From an uncultured Elusimicrobia bacterium (lineage in GTDB: Bacteria; Elusimicrobiota; Elusimicrobia; UBA1565; UBA9628), in NCBI GenBank assembly GCA_903830945.1, contig CAIKVT010000029.1, positions 62,001-126,000 of the forward strand: DNA of 64,000 nt, in the 5' to 3' direction. Under the pieces are notes generated by a model that made no database searches, had not been told where the DNA came from, and worked only from the letters and a program-made list of their open reading frames with translations. Shown piece after piece: positions 41,611 through 49,926 of this stretch (position 1 is the first letter of the stretch; the number at the start of each line of letters is the position of its first letter). A program made the position numbers and the translations under genes.

Positions 41611-43017
41611 ATGAATAAGGCCCTCGTGATAGGATTTTTGACTTTCAACCTCTGCGCGCCGACCAGACTGCTCTGGTGCGAGGATGTGCCTCCGCCTACG
41701 ACGTCTGGGACCACGAATGCGCTGGAACAGCGCTTGAGCCAGTTGGAGCGACAAGTGGAGTCCCTGCAGCAACGGCTGCAAACCACCCAAACGCAGAGTC
41801 CGTCTAAGAACCCGCCCGCGGGAGGATCCTTCGCCGGACGCTCCGGCTTTTCCTTGCGATCGGCCGACGGGGATTTTGAGATACAGTTCCATGGTCTCAT
41901 CCAAACCGACGGCCGTTTTTATACGGGAAGCGGAGCCAATCCCCAGTCCTACAGCGCCGCCGTGAACGCCTCCGCGCAAGCTCCCGCGGTCAGCGGATTT
42001 TTATTGAGACGCGTTCGCCCGATCCTGTCCGGCAAGCTTTACCAAATCTACGATTTTCTTATTCAGCCGGATTTCGGCCAAAACACCGTGGCGATTTACG
42101 ACGCCTACATGGACGTGCGGCCATGGTCGTTCGCGAATCTGAGAATCGGGAAATTCAAGATTCCTTTAGGCTTGGAGCGCCTGCAATCCGACAGCAGTCG
42201 GGCGTTCACCGAAAGAGGCTTGACTGAAAACTTGATGCCTTCGCGGGATACCGGTGTCGAATTCTATGGCACCCTATGGAACTCCGCAATGACGTATCAG
42301 GCATCCTTGACCAACGGCGTGGCCGACTCAACGCACTTTCCTGACAGCGCCACCAATAACGCCAAGGAAGTGACGACGCGGGTATTCGCTCAGCCCTTCA
42401 AGAATGCCGGCAGCCGCTGGCTATCTGGCCTTGGCATAGGACTTGCGGGAAGCTATACCAAATTGAACTCGGCTATCCCTGTCTTTGCCACGGCGGAGGG
42501 CCAAGAGCAGTTCATGAGCTACAGGACCGGCGTGGCCTTCAATGGCGAACGAAGTCATCTCGTCCCGCAAGCCAACTACTATATGGGGCCGCTGGCCATT
42601 TACGGAGAATATGCGCAGACGAATCAAGTGGCGCAAGCCGGGACCGTGCAGACGCGTCTTACGAATACCGCGTGGCAGGCCGCGGCGTCATGGGTGCTGA
42701 CGGGCGAGGACGCTTCTTACACGGGAGTCACGCCGACAAAGGTGTTTGATCCGCACGCAAGGACTTGGGGAGCATGGGAAATGACCGCGCGCCTCCATCA
42801 ACTGCGGGTCGATCCGAATACCTTCCCGCTTTTTGCCGATCCTGACATCTCAACATCGCTGGCGACGGCCTGGACCATCGGGCTCAATTGGTACCTGAAT
42901 AAATTCGTGCTGTTTACCGCGGATTACGAACAGACCTGGTTTAAAGACGGCAACGGCCCGGGCGGACGCCGCCCGATCGAGCGCGTCATCGGCTCCCGCG
43001 CACAGTTGGCTTTCTGA
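41611..43017 (+). CDS. OprP/OprO-like phosphate-selective porin
   Basis: 468 residues. Signal peptide MNKALVIGFLTFNLCAPTRLLWC, then a coiled-coil segment ('LEQRLSQLERQVESLQQRL') like the trimerising N-terminus of OprP-type porins, then the beta-barrel: 'IQFHGLIQTDGRFY', 'LRRVRPILSGKLYQIYDFLIQPDFGQN', 'LRIGKFKIPLGLERL' and a final Phe (AQLAF) needed for outer membrane insertion. It is a PF07396-type porin. It implies a diderm cell. Next to a Na/phosphate cotransporter gene (convergent), inside the probable island. Confidence 0.88.
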   Translation: MNKALVIGFLTFNLCAPTRLLWCEDVPPPTTSGTTNALEQRLSQLERQVESLQQRLQTTQTQSPSKNPPAGGSFAGRSGFSLRSADGDFEIQFHGLIQTDGRFYTGSGANPQSYSAAVNASAQAPAVSGFLLRRVRPILSGKLYQIYDFLIQPDFGQNTVAIYDAYMDVRPWSFANLRIGKFKIPLGLERLQSDSSRAFTERGLTENLMPSRDTGVEFYGTLWNSAMTYQASLTNGVADSTHFPDSATNNAKEVTTRVFAQPFKNAGSRWLSGLGIGLAGSYTKLNSAIPVFATAEGQEQFMSYRTGVAFNGERSHLVPQANYYMGPLAIYGEYAQTNQVAQAGTVQTRLTNTAWQAAASWVLTGEDASYTGVTPTKVFDPHARTWGAWEMTARLHQLRVDPNTFPLFADPDISTSLATAWTIGLNWYLNKFVLFTADYEQTWFKDGNGPGGRRPIERVIGSRAQLAF

Positions 43018-43028
43018 CCGGCGACCCG

Positions 43029-44618
43029 TCAGCGTCCCCTGTCGCTTTTTAAACTATAAAAACGATTAAGAAGCCAAATAATCTTTTCCGTCATTATGGT
43101 CAGGTCCAACAGGCGCCCTTTGTCATTGGCTGAATCGAGTTTATCGCTGTACATATAGGCCTTGCGGAGCTGTTCCATCGATGGGCCGTTGCTGGAACTC
43201 AGGCCCAAAACCATCCGAACATCTTCCGGAGCGTTTGTTTTATCGATCTCGGCGGCGAAGGTCAGCAGAAAATCAATCGCCTCCAGACAAGAGGCCGAAA
43301 GCTTCTCTATTGACGGATAGGCCCTCGTCTGCATGATGATTTGTACGCCTGAAGCGGTGCTGTCAGCCAGTTGATCAAGTAAAGCCTGGCGCGTCTGAAC
43401 GTAGGCATGCTCTTGAGCCGCCTGAGGATCCATCGACATGGCCGACACCGCCGCCGTCGACGCCGCCACCTCGCGCGCCAGGGATTTGAAGGCCTCGTGA
43501 CGCGAGGAGAGGTCAGGGCCGCCATATTCTTCTCTTGCCGTGGAAACGAACGCCGCGACCTGCTCCAGTTCGCGCGTCTGCTCCAGGAGGATCAGTTCCA
43601 TGCCGGTGTCGGGGTCCTGCGGTTGAAATTCCGACAGGTATTTGGGATAGGACAAGCCCTCCTCCTCCGACGGAGGGAAAGAACTTGCCAGCCACCTGAT
43701 CAGCGGTCCGTTAATGACGATGAAAAAAATCGCCGACGTCATATTGAACAAAAGGAACACCAAGGCGGCCTGATGCGTCAGGTCCGGCGTTAACGAATTC
43801 AGCAGCGCCATGACCAGCGGAACGTGCAAATATATCTCCATATAATAGAGCAGAATAAAAACCGAGGCCCCGAATATGTTGAATATATTTACAAACCGCA
43901 CGAGTTGCCGCGACGTTCCACGGAACGCAGCTCCGAGCATCACCTTGAACATGGTCGAACCGATCGCCGCGCCATACATGAATAGAAACGCCTGCGGGCC
44001 AGTCAGGATATTTTCCCTCACCAGCCCGATCGCCACAAGCGCCACGGCCGTCGAGGACTGCGCGATGAATCCCAGCGCCATACCCGCAATGATCGACAAA
44101 AGCGAATAATCGCGGCTAAACGCCATCGCCCCGGTGAACCACGCCTCCTGCCGCAACGGCTTGACGCCGGCGGTCATCATCTCAATTCCGAAGAAAATCA
44201 GCCCCAATCCCAGCCCGATGAGAAAATAGGTGCGGTATCTCTCGTCTTTGGCCAAATACATCGCGATTCCGCACAGTCCGACGAGGAACATGACGCCCGC
44301 GGCAATATTCAGGGAAATGATAAACAGCAGCATACAGTTCCCGATGCTGAATCCATTCAAGATCGCGATCGCCTGCGAGACATCGAGCCCCCCGGCGCTG
44401 ATCAAGCTGGCCAAAATCACCAGCGCCGCCGATGTGCTCTGCATGATCGCGCCGGAGCCCACGCCGAAGAACACGGCCCGCCAGCGCGAGGAGACGAACC
44501 GCGTCGCCAGCAGCCGGAACTGCCGGCTGCCTATTTGCTTGAGGCCGGATGAGAGCATCTGAACGCCCGTGAACATCAACCCCAGGCCCAAAAGGATTTT
44601 GCCGATTATGTCAATCAT
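43029..44618 (-). CDS. Na/phosphate cotransporter with PhoU-like domain (NptA/YjbB type)
   Basis: 529 residues. Two Na/Pi-cotransporter repeats carry 'GVGSGAIMQSTSAALVILASLISAGGL' and 'GMALGFIAQSSTAVALVAIGLV', with the QSTS/QSSTA motifs of the SLC34 fold. The last 180 residues are PhoU-like helices ('AAFVSTAREEYGG', 'HEAFKSLAREVAASTAAV'). The start codon ATGATT follows CAGGGGATC. The codon use and local composition are somewhat more AT-rich than in the flanks. Confidence 0.9.
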   Translation of the reverse strand: MIDIIGKILLGLGLMFTGVQMLSSGLKQIGSRQFRLLATRFVSSRWRAVFFGVGSGAIMQSTSAALVILASLISAGGLDVSQAIAILNGFSIGNCMLLFIISLNIAAGVMFLVGLCGIAMYLAKDERYRTYFLIGLGLGLIFFGIEMMTAGVKPLRQEAWFTGAMAFSRDYSLLSIIAGMALGFIAQSSTAVALVAIGLVRENILTGPQAFLFMYGAAIGSTMFKVMLGAAFRGTSRQLVRFVNIFNIFGASVFILLYYMEIYLHVPLVMALLNSLTPDLTHQAALVFLLFNMTSAIFFIVINGPLIRWLASSFPPSEEEGLSYPKYLSEFQPQDPDTGMELILLEQTRELEQVAAFVSTAREEYGGPDLSSRHEAFKSLAREVAASTAAVSAMSMDPQAAQEHAYVQTRQALLDQLADSTASGVQIIMQTRAYPSIEKLSASCLEAIDFLLTFAAEIDKTNAPEDVRMVLGLSSSNGPSMEQLRKAYMYSDKLDSANDKGRLLDLTIMTEKIIWLLNRFYSLKSDRGR

Positions 44619-44805
44619 GATCCCCTGAAAATTTAGTCATTGAGATATCGGTGATGGCAAGGATCTTTCTCGGCTCCGGAAGTTTTGTGATATCAAACTC
44701 CGGTGATTTATAGATAGAATGAACGAGCCAGTACCCCAATAGTTCAGTATAACGTGAGTTGCTCCGAGGGGATCCTATCCACACAGGACATGGAGGTACC
44801 AACTC

Positions 44806-44895
44806 ATGGATAATTGTATCACAGTCGTAAGCCTGGACGTGTACAAGGATTCCATCGTGGCGGCGGTCTTGCCGTCCACATCGAACCGCCCGACG
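44806..44895 (+). pseudogene. IS110-type transposase, N-terminal remnant
   Basis: After GGAGG and ATG come 'MDNCITVVSLDVYKDSIVAAV', matching the DEDD-transposase entry of IS110 elements (V-x-D-V-x-KDS). The catalytic Asp is in 'SLDVYKD'. The frame then runs into sequence antisense to the AlbA_2 gene, and nothing of the remaining 300 residues is present. Confidence 0.5.
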
Positions 44896-45285
44896 GGAAC
44901 CATCCCGGAAGCGGCTATCAGGGACCTGGGCTCTCCAGGCACTGCCGTGGCCGTCAACTCGTCGCCCGCCTCTCGGCCGCCTCGGTACCCTGACGGCCAG
45001 CAAAGCTCCTTCCTGCGTTTGCACGACTTCAAGCTGGACGTGGACTTGCGCGGCGTTCTCTATGCTGTCCCGGATCCTGTCCAGCTCCCTCTTAGGCGGG
45101 ACCTCCAGGGGGATGATCTGCCGGGGCGGCTTGTCGCTGACTCGCATCAACAGCCAGCCGCCGCCGGCATTGCCGATGCCCACGGCATACTCCGCCATCT
45201 CCCTGCGCGACAAGAGAGCCGGTTTAAATTCCACGGCCTCGCCTTCTAGTTCAGCGATGAGCCGTCTGAGTTCCGCTTCAGTCAT
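44890..45285 (-). pseudogene. AlbA_2 (Schlafen-like) domain protein, truncated
   Basis: From the ATG at 45285: 'MTEAELRRLIAELEGEAVEF', then 'EYAVGIGNAGGGWLLMRVSDKP', then 'IENAAQVHVQLEVVQTQEGALLAVRVP'. This is the first 110 residues of an AlbA_2 putative DNA-binding protein of the RecG-like/Schlafen type (E-x-x-x-VEFK, NAxGGxLLxG form). The reading continues into transposase-derived sequence, so the C-terminal part is lost. The left border is approximate. Confidence 0.6.
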
Positions 45286-45354
45286 CTTTGCACCCAAAGT
45301 CCGTGGCAGATGCTTTATTTTTTCAGAAATGCAAGTAGGACAGAATAAAGAAGA

Positions 45355-45383
45355 AAACCCGCCGGAACCTTCCCAGCGGGTTT
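45355..45383 (-). terminator. Terminator downstream of tRNA-Gly
   Basis: On the minus strand AAACCCGC, a 13-nt spacer, GCGGGTTT, then TCTTCTTT: an 8-bp stem with a T-rich tail, 38 bp after the tRNA CCA end. Confidence 0.7.
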
Positions 45384-45416
45384 CTCGTCGACGATTCAAG
45401 TCTTTTGCGGCCTTAT

Positions 45417-45466
45417 AAACTGGAGCGGGCGAAGGGAATCGAACCCTCATCTCTACCTTGGCAAGG
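45417..45466 (-). repeat. Second copy of the 50-bp tRNA-derived direct repeat
   Basis: Lies within and just beyond the 3' part of the intact tRNA-Gly. 49 of 50 positions equal 41358-41407; the difference is A45432 against G41373. The pair brackets the porin/phosphate cassette. Confidence 0.75.
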
Positions 45467-45494
45467 TAGCATTCTACCACTGAACCACGCCCGC
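45424..45494 (-). tRNA. tRNA-Gly(GCC)
   Basis: Acceptor GCGGGCG/CGCCCGC with discriminator T and encoded CCA at 45421-45423. Anticodon loop CTTGCCAAG type, anticodon GCC; T arm GAGGGTTCGATTCCCTT. Complete cloverleaf. Its 3' 46 nt are duplicated at 41362. Confidence 0.95.
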
Positions 45495-45602
45495 GGAAAT
45501 CAGCGAATAATTCTACTTTTTGATACCCGCCTGATGCAAGGACCTGGAGCCGGCCAAGAGCACACCATTGCACTTCCTCCCATCTAACGCTAAAATCCAT
45601 CC

Positions 45603-46253
45603 ATGCCCGAACAACTCACCCCCATCGAATCCCGCATCCTCGGCTCCCTCGTAGAAAAATCCCTCACCACCCCTGAACTCTACCCCCTCACCCTCAACTC
45701 CTTGGTCAACGCCTGCAACCAAAAGACCAGCCGCGACCCAGTCATGACCCTCGGCCACGCCGAGGTCGAAAAAGCCGTCAACGGCCTCGTGGAAAAAAAG
45801 TTCGCCGGCCGCATCCACGAAGCCGGCTCCCGCGCCGCCAAATACAGCCACCATATAGATGCCCTGCTTTGCACCGAAGACCTCAAGACCATCGGCGCCA
45901 TCTGCATCCTCTTCCTGCGCGGTCCCCAGACCCCCGGCGAGATCAAAGGCCGCACCGAGCGCCTCTGCAAGTTCGAAAGCACGGCGGAAGTCGAAGCCCT
46001 CATGACCGAGCTCTCCAACCGCGTAGACGGCGCGATCATCAGCCGCCTCCCCCGCCAGCCCGGGCAAAAAGAAGCCCGCTACCGACAGCTCTACGTCGAC
46101 GCATCCCCGCCCTCCGAGCCCGAAGCGCCGGCCGCGACACCCGCGGACCCACAACCCGACCGCCTCACTTCCCTCGAAACGCGCGTCAAGGACATCGAGA
46201 CCATCATCCAACAGCTCCAGGCTCGGACATTAGACAGCACCACCCCAAAGTAA
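45603..46253 (+). CDS. DUF480/YceH-like protein
   Basis: 216 residues. 'LTPIESRILGSLVEKSLTTPELYPLTLNSLVNACNQKTSRDPVM' and 'YSHHIDALLCTEDLKTIGAICILFLRGPQTPGEIKGRTERLCKF' are the two winged-helix halves of the YceH family. The tail has a coiled coil ('LTSLETRVKDIETIIQQLQA'). The molecular role is unknown. It uses noticeably C-rich wobble codons. Confidence 0.92.
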   Translation: MPEQLTPIESRILGSLVEKSLTTPELYPLTLNSLVNACNQKTSRDPVMTLGHAEVEKAVNGLVEKKFAGRIHEAGSRAAKYSHHIDALLCTEDLKTIGAICILFLRGPQTPGEIKGRTERLCKFESTAEVEALMTELSNRVDGAIISRLPRQPGQKEARYRQLYVDASPPSEPEAPAATPADPQPDRLTSLETRVKDIETIIQQLQARTLDSTTPK

Positions 46254-46265
46254 TAAGATGATGCC

Positions 46266-46730
46266 GTGAAGGAACGCTCCGGCCGCCGCAAATGGGCCTT
46301 CTGGCTCTTCATCTGCTTTTTGGCCGCAATCACCATCATCCCCTCGGCCGTTCTCCTGCGCGCCCTGCAGTCCTACTACGACTTCCTGACCGGCGCGGCG
46401 CCATCCACCATCCATCCCGTCCAGGTCAAGTTCCTCGACCGCCGCGGCGACTTCCGGTCCGCTCCCGCGGAAGACCTACGCTTCGTAGAGTTCCACCTGC
46501 GCGCGCCCAAGGCCAAGGCCGTGGACCTCATCGGCGACTTCAACGCCTGGAAAGCAGGGACTCTCGCCCTCTCCCGCGCCGCCGGCGGAACCTGGGAGAT
46601 CATGCTTCCCCTGCCTGCCGGCTCCTACCACTACCTTTTCCTGGTGGACGGACAGGCCCAGACGGATCCCTCGGCGCGCGCCGAGACCGCGCCCGACGGA
46701 AAGACCGTTTCCCTGAGGACGGCGCGGTGA
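46266..46730 (+). CDS. Membrane-anchored CBM48/AMPK-type glycogen-binding protein
   Basis: 154 residues from a GTG at 46266; an ATG at 46261 hits a stop at once. One membrane helix at about residues 10-32 ('WAFWLFICFLAAITIIPSAVLL'). The C-terminal 85 residues are a CBM48/E-set domain: 'FVEFHLRAPKAKAVDLIGDFNAWKAG', 'GTWEIMLPLPAGSYHYLFLVDG', with the Trp and Lys positions that bind alpha-glucan. Its stop overlaps the GTG of the next gene, so the two act together, perhaps at the envelope on a glucan. Confidence 0.85.
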   Translation: MKERSGRRKWAFWLFICFLAAITIIPSAVLLRALQSYYDFLTGAAPSTIHPVQVKFLDRRGDFRSAPAEDLRFVEFHLRAPKAKAVDLIGDFNAWKAGTLALSRAAGGTWEIMLPLPAGSYHYLFLVDGQAQTDPSARAETAPDGKTVSLRTAR

Positions 46731-48493
46731 GGACGCTTCTACTCGCGGCTTTCCTGCTATGGCCAGGCCGTCTCGCGGCCTGGGGCGAACATCCCTCCAT
46801 GGTCCTTTTGGCCGTGCCGGCCGAGGATTTCTCCCAATGGCAGGCTTTGGCCGATGCTCTGCTCACCGCTCCGGAATTGAAGCTGACTTTGGCCTTGACC
46901 CCGAGCATGCTCACAGCGCAGGTGCGCGACATCCTGGCGCTGCCCCTGCGCACCAGCCGCCTGGAGCTGGCCATGCGCATCCCCGGAGACCCTATATTGT
47001 CCTTGGTCATGGACGAGTCCAAGGCCGAAGGCCTGCACGACGTGCTGGCCCGACTCGCCCTGGCGCGCGAAAAGTTCCACGCCGTACTGAGCACGGCTCC
47101 GGCCGGCTTCGTTCCCGGAGGCGGAGCCGCCGCAGAGGACCTGGTGCCGGCCTTCCAAGCCATGGGCCTGGCCTGGGTGGCGGTGGGCACGGGCCAAGCC
47201 TCGGCGCAAGCGCAGGGGAGCTCGCACTGGCTGCCCTTCGCGGCGCTGCGCTCCGCAGGAAATCCCCCCACTCTCGACGAGTTCAATGCGGCCGGCAGGC
47301 CAGACCCTTTGCTGGGCGCCCAGCCGTCCCGCATCGTGCTCGACGAAGCCTCCGGGCTGATACCGCGCGGGTCTTTACTCGCCTTGATCAAGGAGCTCGC
47401 AGATAAGCATTCCTCCTGGCGCTGGCAGACCGCATCCGAGCGCCTCGCGGAAAACACCGCGGCCGCACCCGCCGGCAGCCGAGACTGGCCCGGCTGGAGC
47501 CCGGAGTTGGGACCATCCACGCCGGCCTGGAAAGCCTATCAGGACACGGCCGCGGCCTTGCGGCGTTATCAGAACTCCGGGACCGCGGACCTCAAAGCCC
47601 TGGAGAATGCCACGGAGGCCCTCTACGCAGCGCAAGCCGGCCGCGACTACCGCATCTTGTCCGGGACCATGGCCGGCGATGCCTCGGCCGCGGACCGGGA
47701 ACTGCGCCGGCATCTCATGGACGTGTACCGCCGCCTCAAGCTGACCGTGCCGGGAGTATTCTACGCCTCTTTCGCGGGCAACCCAGCCTCCACCGGGACC
47801 GCGGCCGCGGACGAAGAGGTCTCCACGGACCTGCGCATTGAGCAAGGGCCCGACTGGCTCTCTTTCCAGAATCCCTTGGGCAGCCTCAGCCGCGCCCCGG
47901 CGGCCGCGGAGCCGCCGTCCCCGAAGGGAAGCCCGTCTCCCTTGCCGGGAGCGGAGAAGGGCGTCTCGGCGGAGCCCTGGCGCATCCTGGGCCTGCGCCT
48001 GGACTGGGACGCCGCCTCCGTAGCCTTCACCTTCCGCATGGCGGCCATCGATGTCTCGAGCGCAACCGCATATTCCCCGCTGGGCCGGCTGGTCCTGGAC
48101 GCCTATGTTGACATCAACCACGTCCCGGGAGCCGGCAGCTCGGCGCTGCTCGAAGGCCGCGGCGCCTTCGCGGCGAACCGCGACTGCTGGGAGTACGCCC
48201 TGAGCCTGGGCCCCTCCGGCGGCGCCCTGCTGCGCGCCATTCCAGAATCCGGGCCGGCCGTGCTGGCCTCAGTCCCGGTATCCGTAGACGCCGCCCGCAA
48301 GACCATACGCGCCGTAATCCCCCGGCACTTGCTGCGCGGCAATCCCCTGCGCTGGGGCTATATCCTGGCCACCTTCGCCGCCAAGTCCGCCGCCGCCGTC
48401 AGACCAGGCGGACCGCTAGGCCTGCTGGCTCCTCTTGAGCAGCAGCAGGCTTTATCATCGGGAGCGCGCTTGAGCGCCGTGCGCCTACCCTAA
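46727..48493 (+). CDS. Exported protein with glucodextranase-C-like domain, possibly GH57-related
   Basis: 588 residues from the GTG at 46727 coupled to the CBM48 gene. Signal peptide VRTLLLAAFLLWPGRLAAW. Residues 20-330 look like a divergent GH57/polysaccharide deacetylase-type barrel ('LKLTLALTPSMLTAQV', 'AGFVPGGGAAAEDLVPAFQAMGLAWVAVG', 'LDEASGLIPRG'). Residues 420-588 resemble the glucodextranase C-terminal domain ('AYSPLGRLVLDAYVDINHVPGAGS', 'DCWEYALSL', 'RHLLRGNPLRWGYIL'). I cannot point to catalytic residues. An alpha-glucan-related role fits its CBM48 partner. Confidence 0.65.
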   Translation: MRTLLLAAFLLWPGRLAAWGEHPSMVLLAVPAEDFSQWQALADALLTAPELKLTLALTPSMLTAQVRDILALPLRTSRLELAMRIPGDPILSLVMDESKAEGLHDVLARLALAREKFHAVLSTAPAGFVPGGGAAAEDLVPAFQAMGLAWVAVGTGQASAQAQGSSHWLPFAALRSAGNPPTLDEFNAAGRPDPLLGAQPSRIVLDEASGLIPRGSLLALIKELADKHSSWRWQTASERLAENTAAAPAGSRDWPGWSPELGPSTPAWKAYQDTAAALRRYQNSGTADLKALENATEALYAAQAGRDYRILSGTMAGDASAADRELRRHLMDVYRRLKLTVPGVFYASFAGNPASTGTAAADEEVSTDLRIEQGPDWLSFQNPLGSLSRAPAAAEPPSPKGSPSPLPGAEKGVSAEPWRILGLRLDWDAASVAFTFRMAAIDVSSATAYSPLGRLVLDAYVDINHVPGAGSSALLEGRGAFAANRDCWEYALSLGPSGGALLRAIPESGPAVLASVPVSVDAARKTIRAVIPRHLLRGNPLRWGYILATFAAKSAAAVRPGGPLGLLAPLEQQQALSSGARLSAVRLP

Positions 48494-49788
48494 CTGAAAA
48501 GCCGCGAACGAAGGATGAGCAGCCCCAGGAAGGGAAGAAGAGCGCAAGCCAGCCGCGGATCTGGAACGGAAACGGGCGCATGGCCAGGCCGCTGTAAGAA
48601 GGAACCGCTGCGATAAGAGGCGCCCGTCGGCGCATCGGGCAGGACCTGGTCCGCCGAGTCGCCGCCGGTGGATTGCAGGAAGGAAAAGACCTCGGACTGA
48701 GCCGACTGCACTTGGGACCCCAGCGGCACGGCAGACCCCGGCTCCACGAAGATCGACGCGGCCACGGCATCGCGCAGGTCTACGGTAGCCATGGTCTGGC
48801 CTGGGCCGGAGGAAACCTGCCCCACGAGGGATTGGGCTGAATCCGTAGCCAAACGCAGAGCCAGACCGCGGGCCGGTGCGTCCACCACGGAGAGGACCAG
48901 GCTCTGCCGGGAGACCCGCAAGGCGATGAGGGCGACGCCCCCGACGCCAGGCTCAAAGGAGTCCGCGGCCGGGCCGGGGCTGAAGGCCTGCCGGTAGACC
49001 GGCCGATAGCCGCCGCGCGTCGCGGGCACCTCAGAGACCCAACCGGCGGAAGGCATGGTCCGGCCCGCGCCCGACCGCAGTCCCGCTGCGAGTGGCCTCG
49101 CCTCGGCGTCGGCCGCCGTCACCCAAAAGCCCGCATGATCCGAGCGTACGCCCACGGCACTCCGGGCACCCCTGGATCCATCCAGGCTCCGCTCGTCAGT
49201 GAGGATATCCATGAGCCGACGGCCCACGCCTTGCGTGCCCTCCTCGGCGGTCAAGGACTGGACCTCGGAAGCGGCGCTGAGCTGTGCCTTGACCGCTTCG
49301 GCCTTGGCCGCCAGCCGCAGGGCCTGCCGACGAAAGGCCGGCAGTCCGCCGCCCGGCCCCGGATGCAGTATCCCGTCCGGAAAGTCCTGGCGCGCGGTCT
49401 CCGGCCGCGATAGCCTGAAATCCGCCATGGTCTCAACGGCGAAAGTGCCGACGGCCTGGGAAGCCTCGGCCCCGGGGATGGCGGAAGCGGGCAAGCCAGG
49501 CAGGGCGACATCCGGCGCGGACTCCACGACACCGGAACGGACCGCCGCGGGATCGATGCCCTTCGCAGTCGGGACGCCCGGCAAGTCCGACAGGAATCCT
49601 TTGATTGCGGCGGGTCCGACCCCGCTTGGCAAGGACGGGCCGCCCATGTTGACAGTGACGCGCGCGGCCGGGCCGGTCACGCCGCCGCGCGACAGGACTC
49701 GGGCCGAAGCGACGGTCGCGGCATCAGCCGCGGGGCAGAGCCGCGCGCCCGCGCCGAGAAACACCACCGCCCACAGAAGACGGATCAT
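48490..49788 (-). CDS. Exported protein with PEP-CTERM-like tail
   Basis: 432 residues. Signal peptide MIRLLWAVVFLGAGARLCPAADA. The body is Ala/Gly/Ser-rich with no domain I recognise. The end 'VSVPDPRLACALLPFLGLLILRSRLFS' has the layout of a PEP-CTERM sorting signal: a V-P-x-P motif, a hydrophobic helix, then Arg, here with PDP instead of PEP. If functional, it would be handled by an exosortase, and none is seen in the window. It ends with a 4-bp convergent overlap with the glucodextranase-like gene. Confidence 0.65.
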   Translation of the reverse strand: MIRLLWAVVFLGAGARLCPAADAATVASARVLSRGGVTGPAARVTVNMGGPSLPSGVGPAAIKGFLSDLPGVPTAKGIDPAAVRSGVVESAPDVALPGLPASAIPGAEASQAVGTFAVETMADFRLSRPETARQDFPDGILHPGPGGGLPAFRRQALRLAAKAEAVKAQLSAASEVQSLTAEEGTQGVGRRLMDILTDERSLDGSRGARSAVGVRSDHAGFWVTAADAEARPLAAGLRSGAGRTMPSAGWVSEVPATRGGYRPVYRQAFSPGPAADSFEPGVGGVALIALRVSRQSLVLSVVDAPARGLALRLATDSAQSLVGQVSSGPGQTMATVDLRDAVAASIFVEPGSAVPLGSQVQSAQSEVFSFLQSTGGDSADQVLPDAPTGASYRSGSFLQRPGHAPVSVPDPRLACALLPFLGLLILRSRLFS

Positions 49789-49926
49789 ACTCCTAATGTA
49801 TCACTTGGCTCTCGGCGAGCAATGGGTCTCCCGGGGAACTTATCCGCGGACAATGGGCCTACTGGAGATAGGACTAATGGCCCACACGATCCGGCTGCCG
49901 GCGCCGAAGCCGACCCACCTAGACCC

